Part shown: piece by piece, positions 6,295 to 12,417 of the stretch
Numbering within the stretch: the first letter of the stretch is position 1
How the letters are laid out: each line of letters begins with the position of its first letter
Assembly (NCBI GenBank): GCA_035551475.1
Contig: DASZMX010000114.1
Coordinates: 1 to 13,625, forward strand
DNA length: 13,625 nucleotides
Origin: DASZMX01 sp035551475
GTDB lineage: Bacteria; Verrucomicrobiota; Verrucomicrobiia; Limisphaerales; Palsa-1400
Reading direction: 5' to 3'
Notes under the pieces: generated by a model
The model's database searches: none
The model's input: the letters and a program-made list of their open reading frames with translations, nothing else
Told to the model about the DNA's origin: nothing
Made by a program: the position numbers and the translations under genes

Positions 6295-7185
6295 TTACGG
6301 GGCTTTGGGCCGGTCGGCGTGGCGGCCTTTAAAGGTCAATTCCGCCAAGCCGGATTTATCCAGATCGCCCAAACCTTCCGCGACCATTTTCGAGAATTGG
6401 CGTTTGGCGGCGGCGGCGAGGGGTAGATTGAGGCCCTGGTCGGCGGCGAGCTTCAGCGCAATGCCCGAATCCTTGGCCGCATGGGCGGCGGAAAAGAAGC
6501 AGGCATGATCGCGCTTCTGCATGTCTTCGCCGTCGGTTTGCAAAACGCGCGAAGCGGCGCCGGTTTGGGAGAAAATCTCGCGCAACAAATCCAGATCAAG
6601 CCCGAGCGCGGCGCCCAGGCCCAAGCCTTCGGCCAGGCCGGCGGTGTTGATGTTCATCACCATGTTGACAAGGGCCTTGACTTCCGCGGCTTTGCCGGCG
6701 GCGCCCACATAGCGCATGGACGAGGATAATTTTTCGAGAATGGGCCGGGCGCGATTATAAGCCTCCGGCCGCCCGCCGCACATCAAGTATAAAGAACCTT
6801 CGCGCGCTTGGGTGATGCTGGAGGCCATGCAGGCCTCCAACGATTGCGCGCCGGCTTTTTCCGCCTTGCCTTCCACCCAGACATGAATCGCGGGCGTGAC
6901 CGTGGCGCAATTAATGAACAGCTTGCCGCGCGCCCAGGAAAGGAGTCCTCCGCCAAACACCGCCTTCATCGCCTTGTCATCGGGGACAACGGTGATGATG
7001 ACATCGGAAAGTTTGGTGACCCGCCGGAGGTCCTCGCACACCTCGGCGCCGACCTCGGGCGCCAGCGCCTCCGCGGCGGGACGATGCGCGTCATACACTG
7101 CCGCGATGGGAAATCCCTGTTCATGCAAACGCCGCGCCATGTTGGCGCCCATGCGCCCCACTCCGACCAAGCCGATTTTTTCCAT
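6295..7185 (-). CDS. NAD(P)-dependent oxidoreductase of the 3-hydroxyisobutyrate dehydrogenase family
   Basis: A 296-residue soluble beta-hydroxyacid dehydrogenase. The N-terminus has the dinucleotide-binding motif GLVGVGRMGANMA (5-17), with Asp32 at the end of the second strand, which favours NAD over NADP in many relatives. Lys170 followed by Asn174 (EVKALVNM) matches the catalytic Lys-x3-Asn, and the C-terminal helix region AAKDSGIALKLA and GLGDLDKSGL fit the family. The usual substrate motif Asp-Ala-Pro-Val-Ser-Gly-Gly is replaced by Glu-Ala-Cys-Met-Ala-Ser-Ser (117-123), so the true substrate is uncertain: 3-hydroxyisobutyrate, tartronate semialdehyde, a succinic semialdehyde reductase-like substrate or something else. 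It starts 6 nt after the sensor kinase stop without a clear ribosome site, so the two are probably co-transcribed. Confidence 0.85.
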   Translation of the reverse strand: MEKIGLVGVGRMGANMARRLHEQGFPIAAVYDAHRPAAEALAPEVGAEVCEDLRRVTKLSDVIITVVPDDKAMKAVFGGGLLSWARGKLFINCATVTPAIHVWVEGKAEKAGAQSLEACMASSITQAREGSLYLMCGGRPEAYNRARPILEKLSSSMRYVGAAGKAAEVKALVNMVMNINTAGLAEGLGLGAALGLDLDLLREIFSQTGAASRVLQTDGEDMQKRDHACFFSAAHAAKDSGIALKLAADQGLNLPLAAAAKRQFSKMVAEGLGDLDKSGLAELTFKGRHADRPKAP

Positions 7186-7191
7186 ACGGCT

Positions 7192-9156
7192 TTAACTAAT
7201 AGCCGAAGGATTCAGTAAGTCGAGCGAGTCCAGACGGGCGCGCACAGTTTGCGCGAGCTTGATGGGATGACAGGGCTTTTGCAGAAAATTGACGCCTTCG
7301 ACCAATGTGAACTTCGAGCCGGCTTCCGCCGCGTAGCCGCTGGTGAAAATAACCTTCAGCGCGGCATTCTGCGCGCAGAGGCGCGAAGCGAGGTCGGGCC
7401 CGGTCACTCCTCCGGGCATTACGATATCTGTCAAGAGGAGCTTGACCCGGTCCCGGTGGGTTTCCCACACGGTGAGCGCCTCGCGGCCCGACACAGCCGA
7501 AACCACCTGGTAACCGCAGCGCTCCAGCACGCTCGCGATCAGGACGCGCAAGGGCTGCTCGTCTTCCACCAGCAAAATGGTCTCGCTGCCCGTTGGCGCC
7601 ACTTCTGCCGGACGCGGCGCTTCGCCGGGGACGTGGGCGGCATGGACTGCGCGAAAAAACAGATGGAAGGTCGTGCCGCGCTTCAGTTCGCTTTCCACGG
7701 TGATCCAGCCGCCATGCTGTTTGACAATGCCATGCACGGTGGCCAGGCCAAGACCAGTCCCCTTCCCCACCTCTTTGGTCGTGAAAAATGGCTCAAAAAT
7801 CCGCGGCAACACATCGGGCGCAATGCCGGCGCCCGTGTCCGTGATGCTTAAACGGACGCACGGCCCGGGCATGGCATCGGGAATCTGCTCCGCTTGCTTG
7901 AGATCCAGTGTCACAGCGGCGGTGGAAATGGTGAGCTTGCCGCCCTGCGGCATGGCATCGCGGGAGTTGACCACCAGATTGAGCAGGGCCTGCTCCAGCA
8001 TCCCCACGTCTGCCGCCACCATCGGCAAATTCGCCTCCAACCGGGTTTCCAGCGCGACGTCTTCGCCCAGAATGCGCCCGAGCATCTTGGCCACGCCGGT
8101 CACGGCGTCATTGATTTGCAAATGGACCATTTCCAAAACTTGTTTCCGGCTGAAGAGGAGAAGCTGGCGAGTCAGCGCCGTGGCGCGCTCGGAGGCGCGC
8201 GTGATTTCCTGGAGGGCTTCGTTCTGCCGCGCGGTCAATGGCTCTTCGCTCAATAACGAGGACGCGTAACCCTGAATCACGGCGAGCATGTTGTTGAAGT
8301 CATGCGCCACGCCGCCGGCCAGGCGGCCGATGGCCTCCATTTTTTGCGCCTGGCGATATTGCGCCTCCAACGCCTGCCGCTCCACGGCGGCCAGCTTGCG
8401 CGCCGTAATGTCGGTGAAGAATCCAATCGAACGCTCCTGGTCCAGCATGACCGTGCGGGCGGACACCCAGATGCGGCGGCCATCCCGGCGCAATATCGGC
8501 ATTTCCGTCTCGCTCCATCCCTTGGCTGTCAACTCCTGGCGCGCGAGGAATACCAACCGGCGCTCTTCCAACGGATAAAGGTCATCCGTCGTCATGGCGG
8601 AAAGTGTCGCAGCGTCGCATCCGATCAATTCCAGCGCGGCCTTGTTGAAATCGACAATCTGTTTGACGCGGTTGGCGACAAAAATGGCGACGGGCGCATT
8701 GTCCACGTAAGAGCGGAATTTCGCCTCGCTTTGCCTCAGTTCCTCCACCGCGCGGTTGCGGTCCGCGCGCATTCGGAATTGCGCCAGAGCCGCCTGAATT
8801 TTGGCGGGCAGTTCCAGGAGATGATCCTTGGAAATGAAATCCGCGGCGCCAGCCTTGATGGTGGACACCGCCAATTCCTCGCCGAGATGGCCGGAAACAA
8901 TGATAAAGGGAATTTCCAGGCCGCGCCGCTGCACTTCCGCCAACGCCGCCATGCCGTCCCATTGCGGCAGCGAATAATCCGACAAAATCACATCGAACTT
9001 CTGCTCCAGCGCGGCCACGAACGAAGCTTCCCGATCCACGCAGACGCTCTCCACGTCGTAACCCGCCACCCGCAGATGGCCCAACATGACTTCCGCATCC
9101 ACTTGGCTGTCTTCCAAAAGGAGCACGCGAATCGGGATGCTGGCGGATGGTGTCAT
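7192..9156 (-). CDS. Hybrid sensor histidine kinase, REC-PAS-HisKA-HATPase-REC
   Basis: A 654-residue phosphorelay protein with no membrane segment or signal peptide, so probably cytoplasmic. Receiver 1 spans about 9-125, with phosphoacceptor Asp60 (ILSDYSLPQWDG) and Lys110. A PAS domain spans about 143-258. The HisKA H-box GRLAGGVAHDFNNM has His285. The N-box LLNLVVNSRDAMPQGG has Asn397, the G1 box DTGAG is at 440-444, and FEPFFTTKEVGKGTGLGLATV (in part 454-473) carries the F and G2 boxes. Receiver 2 spans about 525-640 with Asp577 (LLTDIVMP) and Lys627. All phosphotransfer residues are present. There is no DNA-binding output domain, and no separate response regulator lies in the window, so its targets are unknown. 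The dehydrogenase gene follows 6 nt downstream. No Shine-Dalgarno site precedes the ATG. Confidence 0.95.
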   Translation of the reverse strand: MTPSASIPIRVLLLEDSQVDAEVMLGHLRVAGYDVESVCVDREASFVAALEQKFDVILSDYSLPQWDGMAALAEVQRRGLEIPFIIVSGHLGEELAVSTIKAGAADFISKDHLLELPAKIQAALAQFRMRADRNRAVEELRQSEAKFRSYVDNAPVAIFVANRVKQIVDFNKAALELIGCDAATLSAMTTDDLYPLEERRLVFLARQELTAKGWSETEMPILRRDGRRIWVSARTVMLDQERSIGFFTDITARKLAAVERQALEAQYRQAQKMEAIGRLAGGVAHDFNNMLAVIQGYASSLLSEEPLTARQNEALQEITRASERATALTRQLLLFSRKQVLEMVHLQINDAVTGVAKMLGRILGEDVALETRLEANLPMVAADVGMLEQALLNLVVNSRDAMPQGGKLTISTAAVTLDLKQAEQIPDAMPGPCVRLSITDTGAGIAPDVLPRIFEPFFTTKEVGKGTGLGLATVHGIVKQHGGWITVESELKRGTTFHLFFRAVHAAHVPGEAPRPAEVAPTGSETILLVEDEQPLRVLIASVLERCGYQVVSAVSGREALTVWETHRDRVKLLLTDIVMPGGVTGPDLASRLCAQNAALKVIFTSGYAAEAGSKFTLVEGVNFLQKPCHPIKLAQTVRARLDSLDLLNPSAIS

Positions 9157-9230
9157 GTATATCGGTTTCTGTTTGGTTTCATTCTTCGACCAGATGTTGT
9201 CACGCCGGGGAAAGCCCGCTAACCATTTCT

Positions 9231-9246
9231 TGCGATACTCGCGCCA
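9231..9246 (-). promoter_or_regulatory. Candidate sigma-54 (-24/-12) promoter for the sensor kinase gene
   Basis: The minus strand reads TGGCGCGAGTATCGCA. Against the consensus TGGCACG-N4-TTGCA, 10 of 12 fixed positions match, including the invariant GG and GC with exactly 10 bases between them. A transcript would start about 60-65 nt before the kinase ATG. Such matches also arise by chance, and no activator binding site is evident. Confidence 0.28.
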
Positions 9247-9287
9247 AAATTAGTTGCGCGCCCCCCCCTCTCGGCGCGCCGTCATTT

Positions 9288-9307
9288 TCCGCTTTGTTCC
9301 AAGCGGA
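9288..9307 (+). promoter_or_regulatory. Leader hairpin upstream of ispH
   Basis: TCCGCTT, a 6-base loop TGTTCC and AAGCGGA form a perfect 7-bp stem ending 13 nt before the ATG at 9321. The 3' arm contains the only purine-rich stretch (AGCGGA) near the start, so in RNA it could mask a weak ribosome site. It does not resemble a riboswitch I know. Confidence 0.4.
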
Positions 9308-9320
9308 TGGGCGCTACGTT

Positions 9321-10559
9321 ATGGTTTATATGGCCGAGACCGAGCTGCAAAAACCCCAGAAAATCAATTTGCGCCGCCCCGATGTGATGGAGGAGGTGCA
9401 AGCCCAGGTGCTGTCGCATTACCGCAGCGACCTGGTGGACCGCATCCGCAAGAAAGGCCATGTGCTTTCGGCCGACGGTTTGTTGACCATCAAGCTGGCG
9501 AAGGAATTCGGGTTTTGCTACGGCGTGGAGCGCGCGATTGATCTGGCTTACGCGGCGCGCAAGGTTTTTCCGCCGCCGCAGCCGATTTATCTGCTGGGCG
9601 AAATCATTCACAATCCCGAGGTGAACGACCAGATTCGCAACATGGGCATCACCATCATTTCGCCCAAACCCACGGCGGAGGAACTCTCCCGTCTCCACGC
9701 GCGCGACGTCGTCATCATCCCGGCTTTCGGCACGGAAGTGGACACCCGCAAGAAACTCACCGCCAAGGGGTGCGAGCTGGTGGACACCACTTGCGGCGAC
9801 GTGATGAGCGTGTGGAAACGCGTCCGGCAATATTCCAAGGAAAGCGTCACCAGCATCATCCACGGCAAGGCGCGCCACGAGGAAACCAAGGCCACCACGT
9901 CCCAGGCCACCGCGCATGGCCCGGGCCATTATATTGTCGTATATAATTTAGACGAAACGGATTATCTCTGCAATTACATCCTGCGCGGCGGCAACAAGAC
10001 CGAGTTCCTGGAAAAGTTCAAAGGCGCCTATTCGCCGGGGTTTGATCCGGACGCCCATTTGCAGGCCGTGGGCGTGGCCAACCAAACCACCATGCTGCGC
10101 GGGGAAACCGAGGAAGTGCAGCGGCGCATCAAGCACGCCATGATCACGCGTTACGGGGAGGCGGAGCTGGACCGGCATTTTCGTTTCTTTGACACGATTT
10201 GCGGCGCCACGCAGGACCGGCAGGATGCGCTGGAAAAATTGCTGCAGGAGCCAATTAATCTGCTGCTGGTGATCGGCGGCTACAATTCCAGCAACACCTC
10301 GCACCTCGCGGAAATGGGCGAGTTGAAGCTCCCGACCTATTTCATCAAGAACGCGGCGATGATGGTGTCCGACAATTTGATCCGCCATTATTGCCTGCCC
10401 GAACAGAAGGAAATCGAAACGCGCGACTGGCTGCCGCCGGGCAAAATCACCGTCGGCATCACCGCCGGCGCCTCCTGCCCGAACAACCTGATCGAGGACG
10501 CCATTCGACGGCTGTTCGAGCTGCGCGGCATTTCGGTGCAGCAATTGCTCGCCAATTAA
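9321..10559 (+). CDS. ispH: 4-hydroxy-3-methylbut-2-enyl diphosphate reductase IspH (long form)
   Basis: The last enzyme of the MEP isoprenoid pathway. A [4Fe-4S] protein reduces HMBPP to isopentenyl and dimethylallyl diphosphate. The cluster cysteines are visible: Cys66 in FGFCYGVE, Cys158 in DTTCGDV and Cys294 in DTICGATQ. His186-Glu-Glu (GKARHEET) and AGASCPNNLIED near the C-terminus are the substrate-binding elements. At 412 residues it exceeds the about 316-residue E. coli enzyme: there is an N-terminal extension of about 50 residues and an insertion containing YSPGFDPDAHLQAVGVANQ and TTMLRGETEE, as in plant and cyanobacterial IspH. The frame is open upstream to 9147, but that part is low quality and overlaps the kinase start. 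I chose the ATG at 9321; an ATG at 9330 is an alternative. There is no clear ribosome site. Confidence 0.95.
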   Translation: MVYMAETELQKPQKINLRRPDVMEEVQAQVLSHYRSDLVDRIRKKGHVLSADGLLTIKLAKEFGFCYGVERAIDLAYAARKVFPPPQPIYLLGEIIHNPEVNDQIRNMGITIISPKPTAEELSRLHARDVVIIPAFGTEVDTRKKLTAKGCELVDTTCGDVMSVWKRVRQYSKESVTSIIHGKARHEETKATTSQATAHGPGHYIVVYNLDETDYLCNYILRGGNKTEFLEKFKGAYSPGFDPDAHLQAVGVANQTTMLRGETEEVQRRIKHAMITRYGEAELDRHFRFFDTICGATQDRQDALEKLLQEPINLLLVIGGYNSSNTSHLAEMGELKLPTYFIKNAAMMVSDNLIRHYCLPEQKEIETRDWLPPGKITVGITAGASCPNNLIEDAIRRLFELRGISVQQLLAN

Positions 10560-10571
10560 TTCCGCCCGGCC

Positions 10572-11720
10572 ATGCCTTGTTCCAGACGAGAACTGGAGGA
10601 GCGGGAGCGGCAGTTTCTCGCCCCTTACGCCCAATGCAGCGGCGACACGCGCGGCCGCGCCCACGCGGAGCCGCCGCCGCTTTGGCGCACCGATTTCCAG
10701 CGCGACCGCGACCGCGTGATTCATGCGCGGGCCTTCCGCCGGCTCGAATACAAAACCCAGGTTTTTCTTAACGGCGCCGGGGACCATCTGCGCACGCGGC
10801 TGACCCACACCATCGAGGTCGCCGCCATTTCCCGCGCCCTGGCCCGCGCCTTGCGCGTGAACGAAGACCTCGCCGAAACCATTGCTCTGGCGCATGACCT
10901 CGGCCATTCCCCTTTCGGCCATAAAGGCGAAACCGCGCTGAACGAATTCATGCGCCGCCACGGCGGCTTCGAGCACAATCAGCAAAGCTTGCGCATCGTG
11001 GAGGAGCTTGAGGAAAAGTATCCCGGGTTTCGCGGCTTGAACCTGACCTGGGAAGTCCGCGAGGGCCTGATCAAACATCATACCGCCTGGGACAAACCCG
11101 GTCTGCGCGCCGGCTTCCGCGCCAGGCGCCCTTCCCTGGAGGCGCAGATCGCCAATCTCGGCGATGAATTGACCTACGGCAGCCACGACCTGGACGACGG
11201 CCTGGAGGCCGGCTTGCTCACGGAAAAAAAGCTGGCGCGCGAAGTCAAACTATTTTCCGAAGCCGCGCGGCAAGTCCGCCGCGAGCACGGCGAGCTGCCC
11301 AACGAAACGCGGCGCTATTACATCATTCGTTGCCTGATTGACCGGCAGGTGCGCGACGTCGTGGAGACCACGGAAAAAGCGATACTTGACTCTGGCGTGC
11401 GATCAGCCGATGAGGTGCGGAAGCAGGCGCGGCCCCTCGTGCAATTCAGCGCCCGGCGCCGTCCGCTGAACCGGGAATTGCGCGATTACCTCTTTGCCAA
11501 TTTATATTCCAACCCCGTGGTGCATGAGCCCAATCGGCGCGCCGCCAAAATGCTCGAGGATTTGTGCCAGTATTTTGTCAAACATCCGGGGGAAATCGGT
11601 GATTCCTCGCGCCGCCGCGCCGGGCGCAGCGGCTGGCGCCGCGCGATCTGCGATTACCTCTCCGGCATGACCGATCCGTTCGCCATCGCCGAACACAAGC
11701 GGCTGATGGGCGCGCCGTAG
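10572..11720 (+). CDS. dgt: dGTP triphosphohydrolase-like HD-domain protein
   Basis: A 382-residue HD-superfamily enzyme of the dGTPase-like (type 2) group, which cleaves deoxynucleoside triphosphates to the nucleoside and tripolyphosphate. Motifs in order: RDRVIHARAFRRLEYKTQVF (46-65), which fits the family's substrate-binding start; RTRLTHTIEV with His79; the HD pair His108-Asp109 in AHDLGHSPFGHKGE; and Asp198 in GDELTYGSHDLDDG, the fourth metal ligand. The family's common Asp-Glu-Ile-Ala-Tyr reads Asp-Glu-Leu-Thr-Tyr here. The C-terminus (CDYLSGMTDPFAIAEH) also matches. It begins 12 nt after ispH with no evident Shine-Dalgarno site and is probably co-transcribed. Substrate preference among dNTPs cannot be read from the sequence. 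Its stop abuts the convergent araD stop with no intervening base. Confidence 0.9.
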   Translation: MPCSRRELEERERQFLAPYAQCSGDTRGRAHAEPPPLWRTDFQRDRDRVIHARAFRRLEYKTQVFLNGAGDHLRTRLTHTIEVAAISRALARALRVNEDLAETIALAHDLGHSPFGHKGETALNEFMRRHGGFEHNQQSLRIVEELEEKYPGFRGLNLTWEVREGLIKHHTAWDKPGLRAGFRARRPSLEAQIANLGDELTYGSHDLDDGLEAGLLTEKKLAREVKLFSEAARQVRREHGELPNETRRYYIIRCLIDRQVRDVVETTEKAILDSGVRSADEVRKQARPLVQFSARRRPLNRELRDYLFANLYSNPVVHEPNRRAAKMLEDLCQYFVKHPGEIGDSSRRRAGRSGWRRAICDYLSGMTDPFAIAEHKRLMGAP

Positions 11721-12413
11721 TTAATCCTGGCCGTAATATTTTTCCGGGCCGCGTTTGCGGAGAAAATGGCGTTCGCGCAATTCCGGCTGGATGGCCGTGA
11801 TGTTCGGCTCCAAGCGCATGGTCTCGCTGGCGAGCTTGGCGACAAATTCCAGCACGACGGAATTATGCACCGCTTCGGCGGGATCCTTGCCCCAGGTGAA
11901 GGGCCCGTGGCTGGCCACCAGCGCGCCCGGGAATTGCCGGTAGTCGATGCGCGCAAAACGTTCGATGATGGCGTTGCCGGTGTTCACTTCGTATGGGCCT
12001 TTGATCTCCCGGGGTGTCAACAAACGGGTGCAAGGGATTTCTCCAAACCAATAATCGGCCTGGGTGCAGCCCAGCGCCGGGATCGGCTTTTTGGCCTGCG
12101 CCCACGCCGTGGCGTAAAGGCTGTGGGTATGCGCAATGCCGCCGATTTCAGGAAAGGCGCGATACAAAGCCAGGTGCGTGACGGTGTCGGAGCTGGGCTT
12201 GAGCTTGCTTTCCACCGTTTTGCCGTCGGCCAGCGACACGATCACCATGTCGTCGGGGCGCATGCCGTCGTAGGCCACGCCCGAAGGCTTGATGACCACG
12301 AGCCCTTTGGCGCGGTCAATGCCGCTCACGTTGCCCCAGGTGTGAATCACCAAACCCTCTTTGACCAGGTCGAGATTCGCCTGACAAACCGCCTCCTTCA
12401 ATTTTTCCAACAT
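11721..12413 (-). CDS. araD: L-ribulose-5-phosphate 4-epimerase AraD
   Basis: A 230-residue zinc-dependent class II aldolase-fold epimerase that converts L-ribulose 5-phosphate to D-xylulose 5-phosphate, the last step of L-arabinose entry into the pentose phosphate pathway. Nearly the whole length parallels the E. coli enzyme (231 residues): LTWGNVS-like HTWGNVSGIDR, IKPSGVAYDGM, KPSSDTVTH with Asp76, the zinc ligands His95 and His97 (AHTHS) and His169 (SHGPF), Asp120 (TQADYWFG) and the C-terminal KYYGQ with the conserved Tyr. All metal and catalytic residues are present. It starts 4 nt after the araB stop, so the two form an operon; no clear ribosome site precedes it. UlaF and SgbE share the fold, but pairing with ribulokinase supports AraD. 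Confidence 0.95.
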   Translation of the reverse strand: MLEKLKEAVCQANLDLVKEGLVIHTWGNVSGIDRAKGLVVIKPSGVAYDGMRPDDMVIVSLADGKTVESKLKPSSDTVTHLALYRAFPEIGGIAHTHSLYATAWAQAKKPIPALGCTQADYWFGEIPCTRLLTPREIKGPYEVNTGNAIIERFARIDYRQFPGALVASHGPFTWGKDPAEAVHNSVVLEFVAKLASETMRLEPNITAIQPELRERHFLRKRGPEKYYGQD

Positions 12414-12417
12414 AAAA

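Larger units (their letters stand above)
9157..9320. other. Divergent intergenic region between the sensor kinase gene and ispH
   Basis: These 164 bases must carry the start signals of both transcripts. I see a sigma-54-like -24/-12 match facing the kinase gene (9231-9246), a run of eight C (9261-9268), and a 7-bp hairpin just before ispH. No convincing sigma-70 -35/-10 pair was found in either direction; TTGTCA at 9197 has no acceptable -10 at 16-18 bp. Confidence 0.6.

Noticed and set aside
9197..9202. TTGTCA as a -35 box for ispH.
   Set aside because: The hexamers 16-18 bp downstream (such as TAACCA and AACCAT) match TATAAT at only two or three positions.
9147..9320. A longer IspH N-terminus starting at 9147.
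   Set aside because: It would overlap the kinase start codon, the added 58 residues do not look like any IspH extension, and the region includes the C8 run and hairpin typical of non-coding DNA.
9948..11186. A 412-codon open frame on the minus strand, antisense to ispH and dgt.
   Set aside because: It spans two genes with clear conserved motifs on the plus strand, its translation shows no recognisable domain, and long antisense frames are expected in GC-rich coding DNA.
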